Of a DNA stretch of 19,475 nucleotides, positions 5,254-12,980 are shown piece after piece. Where the stretch lies: the NCBI GenBank assembly GCA_964355675.1, contig CAYHEC010000051.1:1-19475 (forward strand), in the 5' to 3' direction. The notes below the pieces were generated by a model, which worked only from the letters and a program-made list of their open reading frames with translations, searched no databases and was not told where the DNA came from. Source of the DNA: CAMBDS01 sp964355675 (GTDB lineage Bacteria; Electryoneota; AABM5-125-24; Hatepunaeales; Hatepunaeaceae). Position 1 is the stretch's first letter. Every line of letters starts with the position of its first letter. The translations under genes and the position numbers were made by a program.

Positions 5254-7971
5254 ATGACCTTCATCAACCTCAAGCGCCTGGCTGTACTGCTAACTCTGCC
5301 ATTGATCATCACTGGCGCCGCCGAGGCCTACATACGCTCCGAATTAGATTGGGTTAAGCCGGGCGTCAATGTCGAAAAAGATCAAATTTTGATTTTAATC
5401 AAGTCGGATTATTCTCCATTAAACATCAGTCTTTATGACGGAATTCCTTTAACTGGAATCGCCTCTCTCGATGCACTGATCGACATTTACGGCGTATCAG
5501 AGATAAAGAAGGCTTTCTTCATGAAAGAGACTCCCAAGGATCCGAGCGTTCCCGATCTATCAAGGTATTACACATTATTTTTCCCTGAAGAAAGAGATGT
5601 CGAAGCGGTTGGACTTGCCTTTGAAAAGTGCACCGAACTTGAAGAAGTCGAGTTTGTAAGGATTAATGTTAAATATTTTATACCAAATGATCCTCGCTAC
5701 AACACACAGTGGCATCTTCGTCATTGCGGTTTTCCTGCGGCTTGGGAAGAGACGCGGGGATCGCGAGACGTAAAGATAGGTATCATCGATAGCGGGATGG
5801 ATATGCCTTTCGACGAAAATGGCGATGCTCAGATTCACGAAGACATCGTTGGAAACATCTGGGTCAATCCCGGAGAAGATCTCGATCATAACGGAGTTAT
5901 CTCCCTCGACGACTGGGATGGTCAAGATAACGATCATGACGGATATGCCGATAACTTTCATGGTTGGGACATAACTGGCAATAGCAATTGGCCCAACGAT
6001 ATCTGGGGTGGCCAAGGTGGTGCTGGTCATGGGACTCATGTAGCGGGAATTGCATCAGCAACTACTAACAATGGCGTCGGAATTAGCGGGGCGGCATATT
6101 CAGCCAGTCTTATCATCGCGGCATGTTATTCAACGCGCTCCGATTCGCTAATTCAGAATGGTTACGCCGGAATTGAATTTTGCGGCAGGATGGGAGCAGA
6201 AATCATCAATTGTTCTTGGGGAAGCCGCTCAGCGCCCTCGAATGCGGAACGAAATGCCATAAATTACGCGCGTGGTCGTGGAACAATAGTCTTTTGCGCC
6301 ACTGGCAATGATGACACTGAAGATCGCGCCAATGATCGAACTCACTTCTACCCCGTGGCATACGATGGGGTCATAGGTGTTGCTGCGTCGGGAAATTCCG
6401 ACCGGAAAGCCGACTTCTCAAACTATGGAGCTTTTACCGATCTGGTCGCTCCGGGTGAAGCCATTCTTTCCTCGATTCCTCACAACCGCTACTCCTCCTA
6501 TCAAGGTACATCGATGGCGTCGCCATTATCAGCAGGTCTTGGCGGACTGATTCTCTCTGTCCGCGATCTGAACGAAGCACAGTTATTGGCTTGGATGCAG
6601 AGGACTGCCAAGGACATTTCGGCTGACAATGGCAATTATAACGGTATTCGTTACCGTATCGACGCAGACTTTGCCATCAACGCCATCCATCCCCGCTATG
6701 ATCTCGTTGAATCAAGCCTCCGCGAACTGAATGGAAATGACGACGGCAGAGCCGATCCCGAAGAGACATGCGTCCTCGAGATTGTGGTTCAAGATAGAGA
6801 AGGTTACGCCGATGCAATCAACGCCACAGCGACACTCTCTAACCCCGACTCAATGATCATTGTTCAACGCGAGCAGGTACAACTGGGGAATTTTGGCGGT
6901 GGGCAACAGGTCTTTAATGGCGGCGACGAAGGTCTCAGGTTTGTGGTACGATACAATTCCAAACCGCATTACACTACCTTCACGCTTTCGGTCACCGACC
7001 AAAGCGGGCATACTGACAGGATGCAAATTCCGATGACCATTGGTCGCCCCAAGTATCTTCTTGTCGATGACGATGATGGAGCCGCTTACGACTCGCTCAT
7101 GAACCAGGATCTCATGACGCGACCAATTGTTCACGACGTCTGGCGTGTGACCGAATCAGGCTCGCCGACAATGGAAGACATAGGTCGTTACTCGAACCTT
7201 ATCTGGGAAACAGGCAACGCCCGCAACGGACTTACTGTTGCTGAACAAGCTACACTCACTTCATTTTTAAGTAGCGGCGGGAAGAGTCTGGTAATCTCAG
7301 GGCAATTCCTCAGCGAGGATATTGGAGCCACCGATTTCCATCGGAATTTTCTGCATGCGCAACATGTTGCCGACAACGTGAACGAAAGACAATTGATTGG
7401 CAAACCCGGAAGCGCTATTTCGGATAGTATGGCTCTGATCTTGATCGGCGGCGGTGGAGCCGGCAACAGCACATCACCTTCAGCGATAGCGCCGATCAAT
7501 GGAGCCGACACGCTTTTTACCTACAACAATAGTGGGCAGGTCGGCGGCGTCTTCTTCAACGGTAACGGTTACAGCGTCGTCTATCTTGCCTTTGCTCTTG
7601 AAGCTGTTTCCGGCGGCGGGCGCACAACTACCCGTACCGAACTTCTTCACAAAACGCTCGATCATTTCTACACTCTCGACGCGCCGGGCGAGGTATCGCC
7701 GATACAGCCGACTAAGTTCGCTTTGACATCGCCTTATCCTAATCCGTTTAATGCTCAGACCGCAGTTCGCGTTTCTGTTGTTCCCGGTAGAGATTTTACT
7801 TTACAGGTAATTGATCTTTCAGGGCGGATCGTCTCGACCTTGCACGAAGGAAGATCGAACGGAAACGGGCAGTTTGTCTGGGATGGCGAGTCAGCTTCCG
7901 CTGGAATCTACCTGTTCCGTCTTTCTTACGAGGGCGGAATGATAGTGCAAAAAGCCGCGTTGGTGAAGTAA
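5254..7971 (+). CDS. Exported subtilisin-like (S8) protease with PNPFN C-terminal sorting domain
   Basis: Start chosen at the ATG at 5254 because GAGGAAG lies a few bases ahead; an ATG at 5242 adds four residues but has no ribosome site. About 25 residues form a signal peptide ending GAAEA. Residues about 30-130 resemble a propeptide. The peptidase S8 domain spans roughly 145-470 with Asp179 (IIDSG), His259 (GHGTHVAG), oxyanion Asn352 (ATGND) and Ser420 (GTSMASP), all intact. An Asp-rich insert near 209-235 (DLDHNG, DNDHDGYADN) looks like calcium-binding loops. A segment from about 600 (YLLVDDDDG) resembles glutamine-amidotransferase-fold domains seen in FCB secreted proteins. Residues about 820-905 form the sorting/FlgD-like domain (YPNPFN, LQVIDLSGR, SAGIYLFRL). 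The product is probably secreted and surface-attached or released by a type IX-like route; the substrate is unknown. Confidence 0.93.
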   Translation: MTFINLKRLAVLLTLPLIITGAAEAYIRSELDWVKPGVNVEKDQILILIKSDYSPLNISLYDGIPLTGIASLDALIDIYGVSEIKKAFFMKETPKDPSVPDLSRYYTLFFPEERDVEAVGLAFEKCTELEEVEFVRINVKYFIPNDPRYNTQWHLRHCGFPAAWEETRGSRDVKIGIIDSGMDMPFDENGDAQIHEDIVGNIWVNPGEDLDHNGVISLDDWDGQDNDHDGYADNFHGWDITGNSNWPNDIWGGQGGAGHGTHVAGIASATTNNGVGISGAAYSASLIIAACYSTRSDSLIQNGYAGIEFCGRMGAEIINCSWGSRSAPSNAERNAINYARGRGTIVFCATGNDDTEDRANDRTHFYPVAYDGVIGVAASGNSDRKADFSNYGAFTDLVAPGEAILSSIPHNRYSSYQGTSMASPLSAGLGGLILSVRDLNEAQLLAWMQRTAKDISADNGNYNGIRYRIDADFAINAIHPRYDLVESSLRELNGNDDGRADPEETCVLEIVVQDREGYADAINATATLSNPDSMIIVQREQVQLGNFGGGQQVFNGGDEGLRFVVRYNSKPHYTTFTLSVTDQSGHTDRMQIPMTIGRPKYLLVDDDDGAAYDSLMNQDLMTRPIVHDVWRVTESGSPTMEDIGRYSNLIWETGNARNGLTVAEQATLTSFLSSGGKSLVISGQFLSEDIGATDFHRNFLHAQHVADNVNERQLIGKPGSAISDSMALILIGGGGAGNSTSPSAIAPINGADTLFTYNNSGQVGGVFFNGNGYSVVYLAFALEAVSGGGRTTTRTELLHKTLDHFYTLDAPGEVSPIQPTKFALTSPYPNPFNAQTAVRVSVVPGRDFTLQVIDLSGRIVSTLHEGRSNGNGQFVWDGESASAGIYLFRLSYEGGMIVQKAALVK

Positions 7972-8061
7972 CCATAAAGGGGTGTTCATTATAACCCAGA
8001 TCAGCTATCCAGAGGTGATCGTTGGGATCGTTCGCCTACCCCTGAAGTTCGAGAGTTCCCG

Positions 8062-9606
8062 GTGAAATTCGTTGCGACAACGAGTCAGATGCGCGAGTGC
8101 GACAGACTCACCATCGAAGAGATCGGTATTCCTGGCATCGTGTTGATGGAAACGGCCTCGCGCGCGGTTGCGGTGAAGGCACGTGAAATGCTCGGTGGAG
8201 TTGTCATCGGCAAGAAGGTGATCTGTCTTTGCGGCAAGGGCAATAACGGTGGCGATGGGCTTGCTGTTGCCAGACATCTTACCGGATGGGGAGCCGAGGT
8301 TTTCGTTTACCTGCTCTGTAAACCAGATATCCTGACAGGCGATTCAGCTCTGAATTATGATAACTTCCTTCGCGTTGCTGGAACTCTGAAGGTGATCGAG
8401 TCAATCGAAGACGTTGCCCAAATTGACTTTAATTGTGATCTGATTATCGATGCACTGCTGGGAACTGGATTCAATCCACCGGCGAATGAGCTTTACTCTC
8501 AACTAATAAAAGTTGCCAACGAGAGCAGGATGCCAATTCTTGCTGTGGATATTCCGTCCGGCGTTGTTGGAGACAATGGTCTGGTTGGAGATCAAGCAAT
8601 TAAAGCCCAAGGAACCGTGACTTTCGGTTTACTCAAACCGGGCATATTGCTTTCACCAGGAAGAGATTTTTCAGGCGATGTTGTAGTTGCCGATATTGGA
8701 ATCCCGCCTGAAGTTGTAGCCAGACAGAAAATCAACTTATTTCGAGTTGAGGAAGATGATGTGCGTGCTGTCCTTCCACGACTCAAGCCAGATGCGCACA
8801 AAGGTGACGCTGGTTTTGTCTATATTCTCGCCGGATCTCCCGGGCTTACCGGATCAGCCGCACTCTCAGCAGAAGCGGCTATGCGCGCTGGAGCGGGACT
8901 TGTGACGGTTGGTGTGCCTAAGTCCCTTAACCCGATTCTTGAGATTAAGCTGACAGAGGCGATGACCGAACCGTTGCCGGAAACGGAGTCTGGTGGATTG
9001 TCACAAGACGCGTGGGAGAAAGTTTACGGTAGGCTTGCCTGGGCTGACGCGGTTGTTTTTGGTCCGGGGCTGGGCACAGATGACGCTACAGGTGAGCTAT
9101 TGGCCTTGGTTCTGCGTGAAATAAATGTACCACTCGTCATCGATGCCGACGGGCTGAACTTACTGGCAAAAAATCAGGAACTCTTAAGCAGATTACCCAG
9201 TAAAACTATCTTGACGCCTCATCTCGGAGAATTTTCACGACTTACCGGGCTCACGGTGAAGGATATCTCCTTGAGAAGTATTGATCTGGCTCGAGAATAT
9301 TCCAAACTTTGGAATGTTGTTATCCACTTGAAAGGCGCTCCAAGTATTACAGCCGCCCCTGATGGAAGAGTAATGATAAATTCTACAGGAAACCAGGGCA
9401 TGGCTACCGGCGGGAGCGGTGACGTGTTGACCGGAATCATCGCCGCATTACTTGGTGGTGGCGTTGCACCTTTTGAAGCGACGTGGGCTGGTAGCTATAT
9501 CCATGGTTTAGCCGGAGACTTGGCTCTTGAAACAATGGGCGTAAGAAGCATGATAGCCGGAGATATCATTTCACATTTATCGACAGCATTGAGAAAATTA
9601 AATTGA
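8062..9606 (+). CDS. nnr: Bifunctional NAD(P)H-hydrate epimerase / ADP-dependent dehydratase
   Basis: A 514-residue fusion, the same size as E. coli YjeF. The N-terminal NnrE domain (about 1-215) carries the epimerase loop GKGNNGGDG (58-66), IIDALLGTG and AVDIPSG. The C-terminal NnrD domain (about 230-510, ribokinase fold) carries AGSPGLTGSAALSA, VIDADGLN, ILTPHLGEFSRL and the nucleotide/catalytic loop NQGMATGGSGDVLTG (444-458). The enzyme converts R- and S-NADHX and NADPHX back to NAD(P)H in the cytoplasm. Start is GTG at 8062, the first usable in-frame start I see; the ribosome site is weak. The TGA stop overlaps the TTG start of the next gene by four bases, so translation is probably coupled. 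Confidence 0.95.
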   Translation: MKFVATTSQMRECDRLTIEEIGIPGIVLMETASRAVAVKAREMLGGVVIGKKVICLCGKGNNGGDGLAVARHLTGWGAEVFVYLLCKPDILTGDSALNYDNFLRVAGTLKVIESIEDVAQIDFNCDLIIDALLGTGFNPPANELYSQLIKVANESRMPILAVDIPSGVVGDNGLVGDQAIKAQGTVTFGLLKPGILLSPGRDFSGDVVVADIGIPPEVVARQKINLFRVEEDDVRAVLPRLKPDAHKGDAGFVYILAGSPGLTGSAALSAEAAMRAGAGLVTVGVPKSLNPILEIKLTEAMTEPLPETESGGLSQDAWEKVYGRLAWADAVVFGPGLGTDDATGELLALVLREINVPLVIDADGLNLLAKNQELLSRLPSKTILTPHLGEFSRLTGLTVKDISLRSIDLAREYSKLWNVVIHLKGAPSITAAPDGRVMINSTGNQGMATGGSGDVLTGIIAALLGGGVAPFEATWAGSYIHGLAGDLALETMGVRSMIAGDIISHLSTALRKLN

Positions 9607-10004
9607 ACGAAACGCGAGCCAAATTTTGGTTATGGGTAATTGTAACTTATACAATATCAACATTTTACATTTCGAGTATCTCAAGTCCACCGGCTTTTCT
9701 GGTGCGAAAATATCACCTTGACTGGTGGTTGCATGGGATTGAGTACGGGATACTTGCCGCTTTGATGATGAAATATTTTTCATATCGTCATTTTATCCTC
9801 AAGGAAACTCAGGCAATTATCGCAACCATGCTGTTCTGCGGCGTGGTAGGCGGTCTCAATGAAGCTCTTCAAGCCTTTATCCCGCGTCGTATCCCAAGTA
9901 TTAGTGACGAAGCCGCTAATCTTGTTGGTGCGGCGGCATTTATCGGGCTATATCTCGCTTTTCGCCCCGTAACGGCAGTTAAAAATACAATTAGTAACAA
10001 ATAA
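9603..10004 (+). CDS. VanZ-like membrane protein
   Basis: 133 residues with about four hydrophobic helices (9-26, 48-58, 72-90, 108-124). The pattern HGIEYGILAALM then NEALQAFIPRR-PSISDEAANLVGAAAF matches the VanZ-like family core ('H..ey..lg.l', 'dE..Q.f.pgR..s..D...N..Ga'). The biochemical role of most VanZ-like proteins is unknown; VanZ itself gives low-level teicoplanin resistance. Start TTG at 9603 overlaps the nnr stop; no other start preserves the first helix. It lies 12 bases ahead of ssb. Confidence 0.8.
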   Translation: MNETRAKFWLWVIVTYTISTFYISSISSPPAFLVRKYHLDWWLHGIEYGILAALMMKYFSYRHFILKETQAIIATMLFCGVVGGLNEALQAFIPRRIPSISDEAANLVGAAAFIGLYLAFRPVTAVKNTISNK

Positions 10005-10016
10005 ACCGGGAGTAAT

Positions 10017-10457
10017 ATGTCAAAAGGCGTTAACAAGGTCATCCTCATCGGGAATCTTGGTCGAGATCCCGAGCTTAGCTACACTCCGAGCGGGATGGCC
10101 GTCTGCAAACTCAACCTTGCCACTACGGAGAGTCGCAAACGAGACGACGGAACTTGGGAAGATATAACCGAATGGCACCGGATAACAGTTTGGGGGAAAA
10201 CCGGAGAAAGTTTGGGGCAGTACGCGAGCAAGGGTTCGCAGATTTACGTTGAAGGTAGAATTCACTACGATTCATACGAAAAAGACGGCATCAAACGCTA
10301 TACGACAGACATCATTGCCAAAACTACCCGCCTTCTTGGACGTCGGGAAGAATCTTCAGGGAGAAGTGGTGGCGACAGTAGCCACTCGAATTCCCCGCCT
10401 GCTTCCGATCCGCATTCAGGTCCCGATGGCGACATCGAAGACGATCTCCCGTTCTAA
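10017..10457 (+). CDS. ssb: Single-stranded DNA-binding protein
   Basis: 146 residues. An OB fold covers about 1-110 (VNKVILIGNLGRDPELSYTP, WHRITVWGK, GSQIYVEGRI). A Ser/Gly/Pro-rich flexible linker follows, and the terminal acidic tip DIEDDLPF is the partner-binding signature of bacterial SSB. It coats single-stranded DNA as a tetramer during replication, repair and recombination. GGGAG stands four bases before the ATG. It lies in a packed run after nnr and vanZ and ten bases before the UshA-like gene, an unusual setting compared with the common rpsF-ssb-rpsR context. Confidence 0.96.
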   Translation: MSKGVNKVILIGNLGRDPELSYTPSGMAVCKLNLATTESRKRDDGTWEDITEWHRITVWGKTGESLGQYASKGSQIYVEGRIHYDSYEKDGIKRYTTDIIAKTTRLLGRREESSGRSGGDSSHSNSPPASDPHSGPDGDIEDDLPF

Positions 10458-10467
10458 TTATCACGGG

Positions 10468-11355
10468 ATGGTGCGGGCGCTATTAGTTTTGGTCGCCTCT
10501 ATCTCTCTCCATCAAGCTGTCTTCGCTCATACATTCGGAGACAGCCTGATCATCGTTTATTCCGGTGGGTTGCGTGGCAGGGCTGAAGGTTGCGGTTGTA
10601 GTTCCGGACCACAGGGAGGTCTTGATCGTCGGACAACGCTATTAAAGCAAAACCTTGGCGATGCGCCCTACTTTGCCCTCGATTGCGGAGGAATTCTCGA
10701 TCTTGACCCGGAGGGTGGAATGATTAGAAGTCGATGTACCATCTCCGGGCTGGCTCGTGAAAACCTGAAAGCCATTGCCGTCAGCTCGCGCGACCTATTC
10801 TATGGAACGAAGTTTCTTTCGGAAGTTGCTAAACAGACGGGAGTAAAACTTCTCTCCTTCAATATTGCTCGACCAAACGACGCCAGCAAAAGTTATTATG
10901 ACCAATGGATGGTAATCGAGACTGGTGGAAAAGTAGTCGCGGTCACGGGCTTAACCATGCCTCTTCAACCGCGAGGCGGAGTCGCAACGGAAAGCTGGAT
11001 AACCCTTTCACCTGATAGTGTTTTCGGCCTCATCAATAACTCCCGCCCGGCGAATGCCGATATAACCATCCTTCTTACCGACCTCGATGAAGCAACGCTG
11101 AGACGGTTTCTGCAAAAAACAGCCCTTTTCGATTTCGCCTTTACTTCGAGTTCGCAGGTATTTTCCGCAACGCCTTTCGAAATTGGCAAGTGCTTCGTTC
11201 AACACCCGGAAAATAATGGTCGATCATTTGAAGTGGTCATTATTCCACCAGATGGAAAAGCTTCTGGGGCGCGGTTCCTGCGATTGCCGATCGCCCGCAC
11301 AACTCCAGTAGATTCTGAAACCGCCGCATGGCTGAAGGAATGTCTTGGAAAATAA
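10468..11355 (+). CDS. Exported UshA/metallophosphoesterase-like protein lacking metal ligands
   Basis: Start chosen at the ATG at 10468, ten bases after ssb, because a clean signal peptide follows (MVRALLVLVASISLHQAVFA, cleavage before HTFG); a frame extending into ssb is not credible. The mature protein begins LIIVYSGGLRGR, then G-C42-G-C44 and GGLDRRTTLL. This resembles a group of 5'-nucleotidase-fold proteins with a 'CGC...GGLaRR' motif. Later segments (ALDCGG, AVSSRDLFYGTKFLSEVAKQ, LLSFNIA) follow the fold where true UshA enzymes have TNDxHG, AGD and GNH/E. The aspartate, histidine and asparagine ligands appear absent, so I expect a pseudo-enzyme or a changed active site. 295 residues, periplasmic. 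Family assignment is moderate; catalytic loss is inference from reading alone. Confidence 0.75.
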   Translation: MVRALLVLVASISLHQAVFAHTFGDSLIIVYSGGLRGRAEGCGCSSGPQGGLDRRTTLLKQNLGDAPYFALDCGGILDLDPEGGMIRSRCTISGLARENLKAIAVSSRDLFYGTKFLSEVAKQTGVKLLSFNIARPNDASKSYYDQWMVIETGGKVVAVTGLTMPLQPRGGVATESWITLSPDSVFGLINNSRPANADITILLTDLDEATLRRFLQKTALFDFAFTSSSQVFSATPFEIGKCFVQHPENNGRSFEVVIIPPDGKASGARFLRLPIARTTPVDSETAAWLKECLGK

Positions 11356-11379
11356 GTACAAATTCAATTTACAGATTTG

Positions 11380-11396
11380 TGTCCATAATTTGGACA
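11380..11396. promoter_or_regulatory. Inverted repeat, possible enhancer-binding site 1
   Basis: TGTCCA, 5-nt centre, TGGACA. It lies about 165-180 bases upstream of the predicted sigma-54 start, in range for an activator of the NtrC/PilR type. A wider inverted repeat ACAGATTT/AAATCTGT (11371-11378, 11415-11422) brackets it. Confidence 0.4.
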
Positions 11397-11420
11397 ATAA
11401 TTAATTGGCATCGTAAATCT

Positions 11421-11435
11421 GTTCAAATATTGAAC
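11421..11435. promoter_or_regulatory. Inverted repeat, possible enhancer-binding site 2
   Basis: GTTCA, 5-nt centre, TGAAC, followed by another GTTGAAC at 11437-11443. It lies about 130 bases upstream of the predicted sigma-54 start, the usual position of an activator site. Confidence 0.35.
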
Positions 11436-11536
11436 GGTTGAACTTGATATATATCGTGTCGTTGGTTGTTCCTTTCTAATAGAATTTGTGGTTATTATTT
11501 ATTAATACAATTACATAGCATGTCGAGTATGTTGTT

Positions 11537-11552
11537 TGGCACGCCATTTGCC
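11537..11552 (+). promoter_or_regulatory. Sigma-54 (-24/-12) promoter of the pilin cassette
   Basis: TGGCACG, four bases CCAT, TTGCC: this matches the consensus TGGCACR-N4-TTGCW at every invariant base, with GG and GC correctly spaced. The expected start is near 11562, about 26 bases before the first possible pilin start codon. Pilin genes are classic sigma-54/PilR targets. Confidence 0.85.
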
Positions 11553-11587
11553 TTGTAATAGACCAGAACAACAACCAAAGGGCGAAT

Positions 11588-11974
11588 ATGCCCAATCAAT
11601 TAACAATAACTGAGGACGAAATGCTTTCTAGTTTCTTTCGCAATGACAAAGGTTTTACCCTGGTCGAGTTGATTATGGTAATCGTAATCATCGGTATTCT
11701 TGCGGCTGTTGCCGTACCCAAGTTCGTCAATCTGACCGGCGCGGCCAACGACGCCAAGTGCGCGGCCAATCGTGGCGCAATCAACTCTGCCGTTGCCATG
11801 ACCTACGCCGCTATCGTTGCCAACGATCCTGGTCAGGCCAACTGGCTTGAGGACGCGGCCATCGGCGCTCTTGATGACTCAATGTTCGCAACCGGTTCGG
11901 TCCCAACCTGTCCTTTGTCGGGAACCTACTCCCTTGGCAGTGGCCAGATTACCTGCACTCTTCACGGTGCGTAA
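11588..11974 (+). CDS. Type IV prepilin-like protein 1
   Basis: A 128-residue prepilin. Cleavage after DKG gives mature FTLVELIMVIVIIGILAAVAV..., with Phe1 and Glu5 as required by prepilin peptidase and methylase. The mature part is 106 residues with Cys36, Cys86 and Cys101; the last two belong to the familiar C-terminal pseudopilin pattern CPxxGxY...xxCxxHG. Two starts are possible: ATG 11588 with AAAGGG five bases upstream (22-residue leader), or ATG 11621 with GAGGA four bases upstream (11-residue leader, more typical). It lies directly behind the sigma-54 promoter. No pilus assembly genes lie in the window. It could be a major pilin or a type II secretion pseudopilin. Confidence 0.88.
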   Translation: MPNQLTITEDEMLSSFFRNDKGFTLVELIMVIVIIGILAAVAVPKFVNLTGAANDAKCAANRGAINSAVAMTYAAIVANDPGQANWLEDAAIGALDDSMFATGSVPTCPLSGTYSLGSGQITCTLHGA

Positions 11975-11995
11975 TTCAGACTGATCCTTCAATTA

Positions 11996-12030
11996 CGACA
12001 AAGCCGGCCTCTGTGGAGCCGGCTTTGTCG
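11996..12030 (+). terminator. 13-bp stem-loop after pilin 1 (attenuator-like)
   Basis: CGACAAAGCCGGC and GCCGGCTTTGTCG form a perfect 13-bp stem with a 9-nt loop, 22 bases after the pilin 1 stop. No long T tract follows, so read-through into pilin 2 is plausible. Confidence 0.55.
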
Positions 12031-12080
12031 GCGAAGGAACAGCGTCGATACCTCACGCCTTGCTTTGTGGTCATCTCCAA

Positions 12081-12428
12081 ATGCTTAATAATAGCGCTGA
12101 CGTTGGATTCACTTTGATAGAGATGATCCTTGTAGTTATCATTCTTGCAATTTTATTAGCGGTAGCTGTTCCCAAATTTATTAATCTCATGGATCAGACA
12201 GTCGATGCCAATCGTTGCGCTTCATCTCGTGGAGCTATCAACTCAGCTCTTGCTGTGACTTATAGTTCTATTCTTCTTGAGGATCCAACTCAAGAGAGGT
12301 GGCTTACCAACGCTACAATTGGGTCGCTTGATGATTCGATGTTCGCCTCGGGTAGAAAACCGGTTTGCTCCAGAAATGGCGCTTTCACAATCGCCGATGG
12401 ACAAACGGTTTGTTCGATCCATCATTAA
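12081..12428 (+). CDS. Type IV prepilin-like protein 2 (divergent)
   Basis: Starts at ATG 12081 (nine-residue leader MLNNSADVG) or TTG 12060 (16 residues); neither has a strong ribosome site and I prefer the ATG. The mature protein begins FTLIEMILVVIILAILLAVA, with Glu5 intact. It shares with pilins 1 and 3 the block SRGAINSALAVTY, the 'DP..xxW' and GSLDDSMFASG segments, and three cysteines, but differs at many other positions and ends CSIHH rather than CxLHG. Poor translation signals and the upstream hairpin suggest low expression. It may be a minor pilin. Confidence 0.85.
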   Translation: MLNNSADVGFTLIEMILVVIILAILLAVAVPKFINLMDQTVDANRCASSRGAINSALAVTYSSILLEDPTQERWLTNATIGSLDDSMFASGRKPVCSRNGAFTIADGQTVCSIHH

Positions 12429-12525
12429 ACTGGTTCGACTACGCCTTATTAGCTCTCCAGAGGCGCATTAATCGTCTATTTCGTTTGATCGAATCACTTT
12501 CAAATTAACACCATAGGATGGTTCT

Positions 12526-12879
12526 TTGAATACAAATTCACTCAGGTCAAATCAAGGGTTTACTCTCGTTGAGCTAATTATGGTGATTGTTATCGTCGGA
12601 ATTCTTTCAGCGGTAGCAGTTCCCAAATTTATCAACCTGACTGGGGCGGCTCAAGACGCCAAATGCGCGGCGAACCGCGGCGCAATAAACTCTGCAGTAG
12701 CAATGACCTACGCCGCGATTGTGGTAGAGGATCCAGGACAGGCTAACTGGCTTGAGGACGCAGCTATCGGTGCTCTAGACGACTCGATGTTTGCGACTGG
12801 AACCGTCCCCGTGTGTCCTTTAAGTGGAACTTACACTTTAACCAGCGGTCAGATTAACTGTTCTCTTCACGGAGTATAA
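12526..12879 (+). CDS. Type IV prepilin-like protein 3 (paralogue of pilin 1)
   Basis: Starts at TTG 12526 with TAGGATGG seven bases upstream, giving an 11-residue leader ending NQG. The mature protein (106 residues) begins FTLVELIMVIVIVGIL and by my count matches pilin 1 at 93 of 106 positions, with the same three cysteines and the CPLSGTY...CSLHG ending. Codons differ at many synonymous positions, so the copy is old and held by selection on the protein. No separate promoter was recognised in the 97 bases before it. Confidence 0.88.
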   Translation: MNTNSLRSNQGFTLVELIMVIVIVGILSAVAVPKFINLTGAAQDAKCAANRGAINSAVAMTYAAIVVEDPGQANWLEDAAIGALDDSMFATGTVPVCPLSGTYTLTSGQINCSLHGV

Positions 12880-12980
12880 TAGAAAACTACTGACCGTACT
12901 CTTCGGTCCGTACGACAACTCCAATGGCGTGAGTTCAGCCATTCAGTGAAGTATTATCTATCAAGTAATCAGTTAATTCA

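Noticed and set aside
5575..6039. A 154-codon minus-strand frame inside the protease gene
   Set aside because: It is antisense to the catalytic domain of an intact subtilisin; its composition mirrors the opposite strand.
10249..10467. N-terminal extension of the UshA-like gene into ssb
   Set aside because: It would translate ssb in another frame; the ATG at 10468 is followed at once by a normal signal peptide.
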